A DNA stretch of 64,000 nucleotides from Chiridota heheva (taxonomy: Eukaryota > Echinodermata > Holothuroidea > Apodida > Chiridotidae). The notes under the pieces were generated by a model that did not search any database, was not told the origin of the DNA, and saw only the letters and a program-made list of their open reading frames with translations. The translations under genes and the position numbers were made by a program. This document shows, in pieces, positions 25,201 through 35,232 of the stretch; within the stretch, counting starts at the first letter, position 1; each line of letters starts with the position of its first letter. The stretch is from NCBI GenBank assembly GCA_020152595.1, contig JAIGNY010002222.1:45001-109000 (forward strand), in the 5' to 3' direction.

Positions 25201-28200
25201 CTCCAAAATAACCTCCAACACTGCCTGGACAACTTAGCTTACTATAGAGCGACTCTAACGGCTTCAACTTCTCAAAAGACAAAACTGTTCTCATCTATTT
25301 CAACAACAGCAACCCTTTCTTTCTTTGCCCCAGCTTCCATCTCAAAGATTCCATTATTCCCAGCAAAGACAATTCTCTCTTCCTTAGAATCACTCTCTTT
25401 TCTAAGCTTTCTTATCTCCCCACATCAACACCCCTAAAACCAACTGTCACAAAATTCTCAATCTCCTCAGGTTCCTCTCCAACACCGACTGGGGAGCCAA
25501 TCATCTCACCCTGCTCATCTTATACCGCTCCCTCCTCAGGTCCAAGCTAGACTACAGCAGCTTCATCTATGCCTCCGCCCACAAATTTTACTTTAGGCAC
25601 CTTTAGGCTACTGAAAATAAAGCCCTAAGGCTCTGCATTGGCGCCACCCATACCACCCCCACCACCAGTCTCCATGTAGAGGCCAATGAACTCCCCTTTG
25701 ACCTCAGGTGCACCAGGACTGGCCTCTTCTTTGCTCTTCATATCCTCACCGATCCGTGGAACCATTGCATTCCATTCACTCTCCCTCCTTCACCAGGCCT
25801 CTTCAAACTTAACAAATGCATCCCCCCCACCTTTCGGGATTCTAAAATTAAACCTTTGCAGCCAGAAATGACCATTTAAAGCATAAAATACGTCCAATGC
25901 TGTAAAGTAACTCTAAACCCACACTAGCTTTTAGGAAAGGATGAAAAACAGACAACTTTGGGGAGAAATGCACACTTTGGGATTTGCTTTTAAACCCCCT
26001 GAACATTTTTGCAACAAACTGTATTTGATATCAAAATGTGGGGCATCTTATATAATCTTTCAGAATAAATCTCACTTATATTTCAAAACCTACCGAAACA
26101 GTCAGGAGCACAGAAAGTTTTATTTTAATTTTTTTTTTAAATCAAATGTACCTTCTTTGATGGCCAAATTATTCCAAAAAAGACCAACAAATATATTTTG
26201 ACTTGATATTTTACCAAGATTAGCACAATAACAAATGCAGAAAGACTACCAAAACAACTCTGCTCAGAACAGATTTCCTGATACAAACTGCAGAATTTGA
26301 GGCATCTACTCCAAAACGAAATCACAACACGTGAAAAATGAGCAGGTGGGCGGGGCTTGTTTCAAAGAGAATGCCAACCTCATTAACTCGAGTTTAGGGA
26401 TTGACTGGTGTACATTTGGAAGGCAATCAGGCAACTACTAACATCAAATTAACCATAAATGCATGATTTCAGTTGGAGTTACTATTTATTGAATGTTAAT
26501 TGGTTGATTTTCTGCATGGTACATGACCTTGACCCACATAAAAAGGTAGAAAAAAGACAATTCTACCAGCGGTCTGGTTGGACCCATTGTTAATTTACTT
26601 CAACCCCTTATTAATTTACTTCAACCCCTTGTTAATTTACTTCAACCCCTTGTTAATTTACTTCAACCTCTTGTTAATTTACTTCAACCCCTTGTTAATT
26701 TACTCCAACCCCTTGTTAATTACCCCTTCTTAATTTACTTCAACCCCTTGTTAATTTACTTCAACCCCTTATTAATTTGCTTCAACCCCCTGTTAATTTA
26801 CTTCAATCCCTTGTTAATTTACTTCAACCCCTTGTTAATTTACTTCAACCCTTTGTTAATTTACTTCAACCCCTTGTTAATTTACTTCAACCCCTTGTTA
26901 ATTTACTTCAACCCCTTGTTAATTACCCCTTCTTAATTTACTTCAACCCCTTGTTAATTTACTTCAACCCCTTATTAATTTACTTCAACCTCTTGTTAAT
27001 TTACTTCAACCCCTTGTTATTCAACCTCTTCTTAATTTACTTCAACCCCTTGTTAATTTACTTCAACCCCTTGTTAATTACCCCTTCTTAATTTACTTCA
27101 AGCCCTTGTTAATTTACTTCAACCCCTTATTAATTTGCTTCAAGCCCCTGTTAATTTACTTCAAGCCCTTGTTAATTTACTTCAAGCCCTTGTTAATTTA
27201 CTTCAACCCTTTGTTAATTTACTTCAACCCCTTGTTAATTTACTTCGACCCCTTGTTAATTTACTTTGACCTCTTGTTTACTTTACAATTGTTATCCAGA
27301 GTCCTTGATTCAGGTTTACTGGTTTTTGAAGAACACAGAATAGTGGAAAACCATATTAGGGGGCCTTTTGATTATATATTTCCTGAACTTGTTTGAATGT
27401 CATTATCATATATTTATATACTTAGTTATTTTTGTAATGATATGATGGAAATTTATACCATTATTACATAAGTCTTTAGTGAGTGGTCACCCACTGTATA
27501 AGGACAATTATGATGAAACGTTTTAAGAATGATTTATTTCTGAACTTATCCTGCATGCCGGCATGGGTAGAAAGCAGAATGTGAGCCTTTTGTATGAAAT
27601 GCATGTTCTCTTGTGGCAGTGTAGTGAAATAATCAGTTTATGCTTATGGTACTATCGTGGCAGACACATCAAGGCATTGAATGGGTCTCTTGCAGGTGCA
27701 GTATGGTTCAGGTTTTTTTTACACAATCGTGAGTTGGATTTAAAATCGCTTCAAAACTTCCCACAATTTTGTTTGCTAGGTAGCTAATGTGACCTCCTTA
27801 TTTTTTCTTGTGATCCATTTTGATGAAATTTTTTGCTTCTTAGATAGTTTTCAATAGAATTGAAACACTCGTTTATTGTTACATGTGAACATCTGTTGGA
27901 CAAAATTGATGAAATTATTTAAAATAAATCATAATGTATATGTGCAGTTTCACCTTTTGTTCAATATGTTCTAGGCTAAGATCATGTTGCATTTGAAACT
28001 TCCATCATAAGTGAACATCAATATCTTTTTCATTTTCAGACCCATGAAAACCAGCCTAACCTGGCTTGCTAGCATCAAGGAAGATCCATGGGACTTCTTG
28101 ATATTTGCTATGGAGTGGCCGCAGTCATTTTGTATCGAAAATGATGTAATTATTGTTGTCTTTTGTTGCTGGTTATTATCACTTTTTCTGAAAGATCAAA

Positions 28201-31200
28201 TGCTTAGATTTTGCTGAGCAAACATAAATTTGTATTTGTAAAAATAATTTCAGAGGACTTCTTTCAGCTGGCAGATAAGTTCAAGCTTTAATCTTACACT
28301 GTACTTGAAAAGTAAAAGAGACAGCAGAGATTTGGGTCAAGGTCCCCAAAGCAGAGAATCCCTGAGAATGAGAGAGTTACCTCCCTTATATCCTTCACCG
28401 CCAATTTTGTGTTACGAAATTTAAAATTAGATTAGTTCAGTGGTCAGACATGTTGATCTTATATGAAAGAAGATTTTAAAAGAAATGAAATGGTAAAGAA
28501 AGCATTCAAAAATCTGAAACCTCTAGATTATTACATCTAGGAGATACATTTCAGTTTCTGTTGTCACTAACAGTGGATTCTCACACAACATTACAGATAG
28601 GGGCCAACTCTATTTAATACAAAAACCAGTTGCATAGTTAAGAATTGGAGGGAAATGCCTCCCCCTGCAAGGTCACTTTTCAACACACCAGTGAAATCTT
28701 TGAAATGCAATACATAACTCCTATACGAAGAAGGATAGCAGCTTGGTTTTACATCAATTCATCCTCTTATTATCTTCTATCATATATATGAAAATAAAAA
28801 TTTATTGCAATATTCCTTTTATAAGTTAATCCAGGGCTTTAGGAATAAATGTGACACACTGGATTAAAAGCACCACTTTGCACAAATATATAATTATTGT
28901 TTAAGTTCGACAGAACAATTCTAGGGTGTACGATTTCTAAAGCCTAGCTCAGGGCAATACAGTGGCATAACCATGATTTTCCTATAGGTGGGGAGGGGGG
29001 GGGGGAAACGAATTGAACCGACACAATATTTAGTGCCGTAGTTGAGGTGACACCAAAGGTGTCACTTCAAGCGGTAAGCGCTCGACTTGTCAGTGTGGGG
29101 TCCAGGGGCCTGCTTACGGACTCCTGGTGGGGTTCAGGGGCAAAGCCTGGAAGCTCTCGCAAAATTGACATTTTAAGGGCAAGAAGTATGTCACAATGCA
29201 TAGTAAGAAGGTATATTATACAAGTCAAAATTCATATCAAAGAGAGCTATAATACACCATCATGATACAAAATACAAAGCGCAAAGCACTGGACATGTCG
29301 GCATGGGGTCCAGTGGCCCGCTTAAGGGCCCCTGGTGGGGTCAAGGGGCAAAGCCCTGGTAGGGGTCCAAGGGGCGAAACCCCGGAAGCTCTTGCAAAAT
29401 TAACATTTCAAGGAAAAAAAAGTATGTTGCAACGCATAGTAGGAAGGTGTATTATACAAGTCAAAATTCATATCAAAGAGATCTATAATACACCATCATG
29501 ATACAAAGCACTGGACTTGTCGGCAAGGGTCCAGGGGCCTGCTTAAGGGCCCCTTGTGGGGTCCAGGAGCGAAGGCCCTGGAAGCTATTGCAAAATTGAC
29601 ATTTCAAGGGCAAAAAAGTATGTTGCAACCCATAGTAAGAAGGTGTATTATACAAGTCAAATTTCATGTCAAAGATAGCTATATAACACCACATACAAAG
29701 CACAAAATCAAAGCGCAAAGCACTTGACTTGTTGGTGTGGGGTCTAGGGGCCCGCTTAAGAGCCCCTGGTGGGGTCCAGAGGGCAAAGCTTCCGGAAGCT
29801 CTCGCAAAATTGACATTTCAAGGGCAAAAACATATGTCACAACGCATAGTAAGAAGGTATGTTATACAATTCAAAAATCCATGTCAAAGAGAGCTATATA
29901 TAATACACCATATACAAAACACAAAATCATGAAAACGCATAATGTGGAAATATAATGTTTTATTGGTATGTTTGTACATGGTTAGGTTGATCGTCACTCT
30001 TTGAAAAAGATGGATTGTCTAAAAGTAAGGTTTTCAATAATTTACTATAAGCTTGTGTAAATGTTGTTAAACTTTTAAAATGAGCCTGTTCTGTATCACG
30101 TGTACTCCGACACCCACCTCCTCCTCTCCCCTCTCTCTTTCTCTTCCCCCTCTTTCTCTGTGTCTTCATGTGTTTAAATACAAAATTGCACAAATGTTTA
30201 ATATATTATTACTAAAGAACCTCTTGCTGAGAAAGTACCCTTTAGAAATCTAAAACAATAATGCATGTAATAAGCACCTGGAATGTCAAAGCTTGTTGAA
30301 CCGACTGCACCAATATGAACCAATGGATTAAAATCTGAACCAAAAAATTAAAATATTGGGGGGGGGGGGAGGGAGGGGTGATCTGGCTACGCCACTGGTA
30401 CAGGGTCAAACTAAGTTCAAAGTCAAATTAAAAAACACCTTAATTCTAATGAAAAGTATATTAAATTACTTGGCTGGCCATACGGAACCCAAAAAGGTAT
30501 AGTTTTTTATTTGTTTGAAGCCACTGGACTAGGTGAATTAAGTGGCAGCATGATGCAATACTTTTTAAAGTAGATTTTGAACACCAGTCATTTCAAGCAA
30601 ATGTATGATATCTCCTGAATGGAACAATGTACTATAGTCATTTCTTCACATGTAGTGCTGTTTGTTTTTATTCCTGTTTCTCACACAAGATACACTTGTC
30701 TCACCACTAGGCTAATCTTTCAAATATTTCTTCTTCCTTTATTATATTCTACAGGATATGAGTTCCCAGCACCATTGTATAGTGCCACAAAATGTAAATC
30801 AGTGGACCATTCATGGGTTATGGTGAGTCAAATGTCAGTCAATCGCACACTCACATTTTGTACAAATGTTGTTGATTAAACATGAACAGTCAGAAAATTA
30901 TTGTTGAAGGTATATTGACAAGTGGAGATTTTACATTCACTATAAAACAGCTGGAAATCCTTTCTTTAAATTTTTGACCAAAATTCCAGTCATTGAAATC
31001 CATCTGAACAATATTTCAAAGATCAAAAATAAACATTTAGTTATGATACATGCTCGTTGGTGGTGCATTACACATTTGTCCATTGTAAATTACAATGCTG
31101 CCCTCTTCTACATTCACTGGGATAATCAATTTTAATAAGGGTATTCCTCTTTTGACTAGTGATATATCAATTTTAATAAGGGTATTCCTCTTTTGACTAG

Positions 31201-34200
31201 TGATATATCAATTTTAATAAGGGTATTCCTCTTTTGACTAGTGATATATCAATTTTAATAAGGGTATTCCTCTTTTGACTGGTAATATATTTCTGTTTGC
31301 CTGCAGGCCAGCAAGTTTCAACACATCCCAGCGGCCAGAAAACTGCAACCAGTCGTATCCATTTAACTTTACAGAAATTAAGGATCTGAAGTCCAACTTG
31401 TCGGAGCACTGGCCGAATCTTGAAAACCTTAATTCTACCTCCTTTTGGTAAACATGGGCTTTTATCATCAGTTATGTAATGAGGGCTGTGAGCCAGTGCA
31501 GACCCAACATTATCTTCAACACGTGGGCCTCTTTGATAAGCCAAAATTAATCGGTTTCTGATCAGTCTATTTTTTTAATGTCCATCTCTTAATTTTTACA
31601 AGTCCCTCCCCCCCCCCCCCTCCCTCCCGCTTCCTTAAACCTCCCTTGGCTGAGGTACTGGTTATTAATTTCATACAATATTGCAATTGGAGGTATAGAA
31701 TTTGACCAGGTCATACCTTGCTACCACACAAGGCATCAGAACATCAGAAATTGTGCACTTGAAGTGCCAGAGCTCTTCTTGGAAGATTCTATTTCCATGG
31801 AAGAAACTAAATTGATGGAAAGGTTATTTCAAGATCAATTATGAATCATTTAACCTCCCATTTCAACTTTTAATTTAATTTTTTCAAGAAATAGGCAAAT
31901 ATGAGATTTTAGAAGAAATTGTGTGTTTTCACAAACAGCGACTTTTGCACTGGCTTTTCCCAACAATTTTGTATGATATTGTAGTAAACTCCTTTTGGTA
32001 TCTAATAAGGCACCTAACTTAATAAAAGTCCTAACTTTTCGTTTGTCTACCAAGATTTAAAGCTTAACATTTTTTGGATACATTAAAGCTTCAAATGATA
32101 TTCTACTGATCCTTCAAGTGTATGATTTATGTCTGAGTGGAATTTGTATATGTAGTTGAATATTGTTAATGTTTCTTTACTTATTTTAAAGTGTATGTCA
32201 CCAGTATGGGAAGGTTTGAATTAAAAATTCAAATTAAAAATCATAATTTACCTTAATTGAAAAAATCCCTTAAAAATCAATAGGTCATGACCTAAAGGAC
32301 AGTCTACATCATTGTATAAAGAGGTTTTCTTAGGTAGGACGAGAAGTTTTAGATATCAGTCTTTTTTAATTCAAAATTTGTGCTTCAAATTTGGTACAAA
32401 TTTTTTAAGCATATATAGTAATGGAAATTGAGAGTTATTAGTTGACAGAAGCTAGTTTTAAATGTATTGAATTTTTCTTGAGGCATTGTTATATGCTTTT
32501 AACAAACAGGGAAATGACATAGTAAGATGCCTAATTTAGAACCAATATTTTTTCTTCTACTAGGGCACATGAATGGAACAAGCATGGGACATGTGCGCTA
32601 CAATTTCCGCCACTGACGGGAGAGCACAAATACTTTAATAAAACTTTGGAACTGGTTGAGCAAATTTCAATGGAGGGGTAAGAATCATGGTTTTGGTCAG
32701 AAATTTGAAAGAGGTAAAATCCCCCCCCCCCTCAACCTATAGGAAAATCATGGTTATGCCACTGTATTGCCCTGAGCTAGGCTTCAGAAATCGTACACCC
32801 TAGAATTGTTCTGTCGAACTTAAACAATAATTACTCATTGAGAAATGATAATGTGCAGTTAACCTACAGTATATACCTCTACAGTTTTTGACTCACATCG
32901 GGATGTAAGAACATTGCAATCTATGAACAGAATTATTTAATTCCTCTAATGCTCTTATGAAAACTGCTTACCGCTCGCACAAACAAAATCTCTCACAGCT
33001 CCCGGCCTCAGCTGTGTCCCTCATTGTTAATCTTTTCAAGTACAGTACCAGTAGTGGGTTTAGATCTCATCCTGAGGAATCAAATGGATAAGGATCTTTT
33101 TAAATGTGTTTTGCTCTTCTATTGGAAAAAGGAATGTTAAAACTTAAGAAGCAAATAACATGTATTGTTTTACATGATTGAATTTCCTAGTAAACTTTTA
33201 CATTTGTCTGTAATTCTGTCGCGGGTGGAAAAGGATTTGGACTTGGGATTTCTTGCTGAAATAATGTTTTTGCAATATAATTTAAGACTTAGCCAAGAGG
33301 TAATGCTGCTTCCTCACACAGCCGTCATTATCCGTTTCTCAAATTGTCTTCTTTGATTGTTTCATGTCTTATTATTATCACCTTTCTCCTAATTATTTTA
33401 TTGTTTTTCTATTGCTCTTGAGACACCATCTTTCAATCTTAAAGGATTATGTTCAGTGGTCAAGCAAGCTCATCATTTATGAAAGAGGACTTTAATAGAA
33501 ACAAAGTAGTGAAAAAACTACTTTCATATATTATTCCATTAAGGAGATATTGAAGTAATAAGTTTGATCTCATTTAAGAAGAAATGCCTGGTGTGGAAGT
33601 CTACATAAAAGTTTGTATTGATAAAAAAACTCCACAAAATAAATACCTCCAGTAATATGTGGTGGTTAATTAATGAAATCTGTTTCACCCGTTTCACCTT
33701 CTAGTATTATTTGTTTGTTTATATTCTGTTCACCTTCCTGACCTTTTGTTCTTGAATTTCTCTCATTCTCCCCCTGTTTCCTTTCCTTCCTACCTCTAGA
33801 ATGATCTGACCTCTCAGGCACAATTTGAAGCTCGTTGTCGTGGTGCCGTTAAGCCCTCATCAAACAAACAAACAAACAACAGTCCAAGCAAAATCAAAAC
33901 ATGCAAATGCACCAAAACTTTGTTGTACTTTTTTCTACAAAATGAAATCTCGCCTTTGCATACTTATTTGTGCAAGAATGTGTTGTTAGGAAATTTCACT
34001 ATTACATTATCTCTTTATTCATTAGTTTCGTCTTTTTAAGTCTGTGATGGGTAAAAGCTGCAGAGGCGTTTATGATCTTCAAAGCAAAAGTACTCAATAT
34101 GAGAGCTCATTTCCTTTCGTAAAATCTCTTTCAGAGTATTAAAAGAAAAAGGCATTATTCCTGATGGCAAAAAGAACTATACTCTCACAGATTTTACAGA

Positions 34201-35232
34201 GGCTGTGAATGCAAAACTGGGCAAGAAGCCCATTGTATACTGCTACACGGTAAGTTTATTCAGGCCAGAAATTAATAGTCCAAAAGTCTTGAAAATTCTA
34301 CATTGTAGTAAAAAATGTCAGGAGAAACTTTTGAAATTGCATGCCTCTCGCTTCCCCCTTTCAATGTTGTGCCCTCTGCATAAAACTTTCAACATTGATT
34401 GAAATGAGCAGGGAATTATCCCAACTTCTTTTGAATCTCGTGTTTAATTCCAAGAATTCAATATCCACCAAAATTTGTGACGTAAATTAAAAATGGACCA
34501 AATACCTTATGTAATTCTATGCAAATTTGTTTTACAAATGAAATCATTGATAAAGCGGTGCATGAATATTGAAACATTTTCCAATATGTGGATGCTGCTT
34601 ATACTTTCAAATCTTCTGTTACAATGCATTTAGATATTTTTCAATATCAATTGGCATGGTAACAATTTTTTATAATTCATTGCTGTTGTATTATATTTTT
34701 CTTATAGTTGTTGAACTTTAATCTTATTAGATAAGAGCCTTAGAAATAATTGTATGTATGTATCAATGCAACATTGATAACAAATGTATGTTTATTGATG
34801 ATGAATATTGATAGAAAATATATGTTTATTGATAACAAGTATGTTTATTAAGAGCAAATGTATGTATAGTGATAATAAATATGTTTAATGAAAGCAATTG
34901 TATGTTTATTGGTAATAAACATGTTTATTGGTGATAAATATGATTATTGATAACTATTTGTTTATTGATAACAATTATATATTTATTGATTAATATGTTC
35001 ATTTATTAATATCTTTATTGATAGCAAATCTATGTTTATTCATAACATTTATTGATAACAAATGCATGATATGGTTATTGGAATCTCTTTGCAGATTGTT
35101 CATGGTCCAAAACTGACATACGTCTCTCAAATCCAGCTGTGCCTAGATAAGTCTTTCCAACCCATCGATTGTGTCAAACAATTAGGAAATTGTGGTGAAC
35201 GAGATATCCTTTATCCTCCAATTGTGCATTAG
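19210..35232 (+). CDS. RNASET2: Secreted ribonuclease T2, complete, 7 coding exons
   Basis: Acid endoribonuclease of the RNase T2 family, expected to cleave single-stranded RNA through a 2',3'-cyclic phosphate in lysosomes or outside the cell. Exons: 19210-19298, 28040-28145, 30755-30822, 31307-31447, 32564-32677, 34135-34249, 35095-35232. They sum to 771 nt (256 aa plus TAG), and every intron is GT-AG with matching phase. The N-terminus MKVLTLLLFIYYVI is a hydrophobic signal peptide. WDFLIFAMEWPQSFC (residues 47-61) is the first core strand. CAS-I WTIHGLWP (82-89) holds catalytic His85 and spans the exon 3/4 junction. CAS-II HEWNKHGTC (137-145) holds His137, Glu138, Lys141 and His142. The C-terminal part has IQLCLDK and ends LYPPIVH, like animal RNASET2. 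Seven N-glycosylation sequons are visible (N93, 102, 108, 118, 130, 160, 187). All catalytic residues are present, so it should be active. The family call is secure; the organism is not. Confidence 0.95.
19462..20485 (+). mobile_element. Non-autonomous hAT-like transposon, 1,024 bp, intact ends
   Basis: The left end CAGGGGCGGAACCAG and the right end CTGAATCCGCCCCTG are imperfect inverted copies (12 of 15 bases). Both sides are flanked by a perfect 8-bp direct repeat TGTGGTTG (19454-19461 and 20486-20493), the target duplication length of hAT transposons. No transposase is encoded. The interior is made of degenerate units of the type AAATTTCCCAAAAATTGAAG. It sits 163 bp into RNase T2 intron 1. 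Confidence 0.9.
21876..21958 (+). repeat. 24-bp tandem repeat, about 3.5 copies
   Basis: Units of GGGTCAAAGGACTCGTTAGT with variants (GACGCG, AGTACG). In RNase T2 intron 1. Confidence 0.9.
23190..25880 (+). pseudogene. Dead Jockey-like LINE, endonuclease plus reverse transcriptase
   Basis: C-rich non-LTR element in RNase T2 intron 1, sense to the gene, with composition unlike the AT-rich flanks. Endonuclease pieces: STFNPSIICL.ETFLSS (Gln codon now a stop) near 23310, TDDFNGHNPL near 23560, GSDHFPIFIS near 23790. Reverse transcriptase pieces: ITPIPKPNKD and NYRPIAH near 24630-24690, FFDLEKAFDTTWRY near 24880, GCPQGSI near 25050, and the intact catalytic LYVDDFTIFSS near 25150. The C-terminal block has NKALRLCIGATHTTP near 25620 and runs to about 25865. 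Many frameshifts and stops make it non-functional. The exact 5' and 3' ends are unclear. Confidence 0.88.
26585..27285 (+). repeat. 21-bp satellite, about 33 units, with short interrupter units
   Basis: The core TTAATTTACTTCAACCCC plus a three-base end repeats almost without gap. Shorter TTAATTACCCCTTC units interrupt it near 26716, 26918 and 27076, giving a coarse higher-order pattern. Because 21 is a multiple of 3, two + frames stay open (reading LIYFNPL and NLLQPLV); these are not genes. In RNase T2 intron 1, ending about 750 bp before exon 2. Confidence 0.95.
28040..28145 (+). CDS. RNASET2: RNase T2 exon 2
   Basis: Acceptor TTTTCAG ends at 28039 and donor GAT|GTAATT follows 28145. The first base completes the split Lys codon and the exon ends in phase 0. 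It encodes residues 31-65, including the conserved first strand WDFLIFAMEWPQSFC, whose Cys61 normally forms a disulfide near the active site. Confidence 0.93.
28430..28555 (+). repeat. Solo arm of the 14677-15228 family
   Basis: Matches the TIR arm (TTAGTTCAGTGGTCAGACATG, then TATGAAAGAAGATTTTAAAAG and AAAGCATTCAAAAATCT). Located in RNase T2 intron 2. Confidence 0.65.
28891..28988 (+). repeat. Left arm of a 98-bp inverted repeat bracketing RNase T2 exons 3-5
   Basis: From TAATTATTGTTTAAG to TTTTCCTATAGG. It is the reverse complement of 32736-32833 with one mismatch (TTCTAAAGCC against TTCTGAAGCC). It contains a hAT-like terminus CAGTGGCATAACCATG at 28960. It lies in intron 2. Confidence 0.93.
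29065..29935 (+). repeat. Tandem repeat of about 207-223 bp, 4 copies
   Basis: Copies begin near 29065, 29272, 29495 and 29705. Each has GACTTGTCGGTGTGGGGTCC, a self-complementary GGGCCCGCTTAAGGGCCCC block, AGCTCTCGCAAAATTGACAT and TATTATACAAGTCAAAATTC. The GC-rich half and AT-rich half alternate. In RNase T2 intron 2. Confidence 0.9.
30755..30822 (+). CDS. RNASET2: RNase T2 exon 3: CAS-I
   Basis: Acceptor CTACAG ends at 30754 and donor TATG|GTGAGT follows 30822. It encodes residues 66-87 plus two bases of Trp88. It carries Cys73 and the catalytic motif WTIHGLW with His85. At 68 nt it is the shortest exon of the gene. Confidence 0.95.
31123..31290 (+). repeat. 41-bp tandem repeat, 4 copies, against exon 4 of RNase T2
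   Basis: Unit: ATCAATTTTAATAAGGG, then TATTCCTCTTTTGACTAG and TGATAT. The first three copies end in a pyrimidine tract plus TAG. In the fourth this is changed to TGACTGGTAATAT. The array ends 16 bases before exon 4. Confidence 0.95.
31307..31447 (+). CDS. RNASET2: RNase T2 exon 4: completes CAS-I
   Basis: Acceptor TGCCTGCAG ends at 31306 and donor TTTTG|GTAAAC follows 31447. The first base completes Trp88, and PASFN then gives HGLWPASFN across the junction. NFTEIKDLKSNLSEHWPNL resembles the EIKDL...WP block of animal RNASET2. Five sequons are clustered here. A four-copy 41-bp repeat abuts the acceptor. Confidence 0.95.
32564..32677 (+). CDS. RNASET2: RNase T2 exon 5: CAS-II
   Basis: Acceptor CTACTAG ends at 32563 and donor GAGG|GTAAGA follows 32677. 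The split Trp135 is followed by AHEWNKHGTCA, the second catalytic motif with His137, Glu138, Lys141 and His142. YFNKTLELVEQ follows. Confidence 0.96.
32736..32833 (-). repeat. Right arm of the 98-bp inverted repeat
   Basis: Reverse complement of 28891-28988 with one mismatch. It lies in intron 5, 58 bases after exon 5. The arms are about 3.7 kb apart and enclose exons 3, 4 and 5. Confidence 0.93.
33441..33560 (+). repeat. Solo arm of the 14677-15228 family
   Basis: AAAGGATTATGTTCAGTGGT, then ATGAAAGAGGACTTTAATAG and CCATTAAGGAGATATTGAAG match the arm. In RNase T2 intron 5. Confidence 0.65.
33730..33885 (+). repeat. Non-coding 3' tail of a LINE/SINE family, copy B
   Basis: C/T-rich, then GATCTGACCTCTCAGGC and GTCGTGGTGCCGTTAAGC, and a terminal (CAAA)n run, as expected for a retrotransposed 3' end. 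In RNase T2 intron 5. Confidence 0.6.
34135..34249 (+). CDS. RNASET2: RNase T2 exon 6
   Basis: Acceptor CTCTTTCAG ends at 34134 and donor ACACG|GTAAGT follows 34249. It encodes residues 174-211 (KGIIPDGKKNYTLTDFTEAV, then a Cys strand VYCYT), the lid and second core strand region of the family. The exon ends in phase 0. Confidence 0.93.
34735..35065 (+). repeat. Degenerate TATGTTTATTGATAACAAA repeat
   Basis: About twelve imperfect units of TATGTTTATTGATAACAAA fill the last part of RNase T2 intron 6, ending about 30 bases before exon 7. Confidence 0.85.
35095..35232 (+). CDS. RNASET2: RNase T2 exon 7: C-terminus and stop
   Basis: Acceptor CTCTTTGCAG ends at 35094. It encodes residues 212-256 and the TAG stop. 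IQLCLDKSFQPIDC supplies conserved cysteines, and NCGERDILYPPIVH is the family-like C-terminus. The first AATAAA after the stop is at 35764-35769. Confidence 0.94.
   Translation: MVHGPKLTYVSQIQLCLDKSFQPIDCVKQLGNCGERDILYPPIVH

Noticed and set aside
26748-27396. Open frames reading LIYFNPL and NLLQPLV repeats
   Set aside because: They follow from a 21-bp satellite whose period is a multiple of three.
28960-32764. A 3.8-kb hAT transposon that captured RNase T2 exons
   Set aside because: The termini are perfect inverted copies, but the flanking bases are also inverted and not a direct 8-bp duplication, and the exons belong to a gene continuing on both sides.
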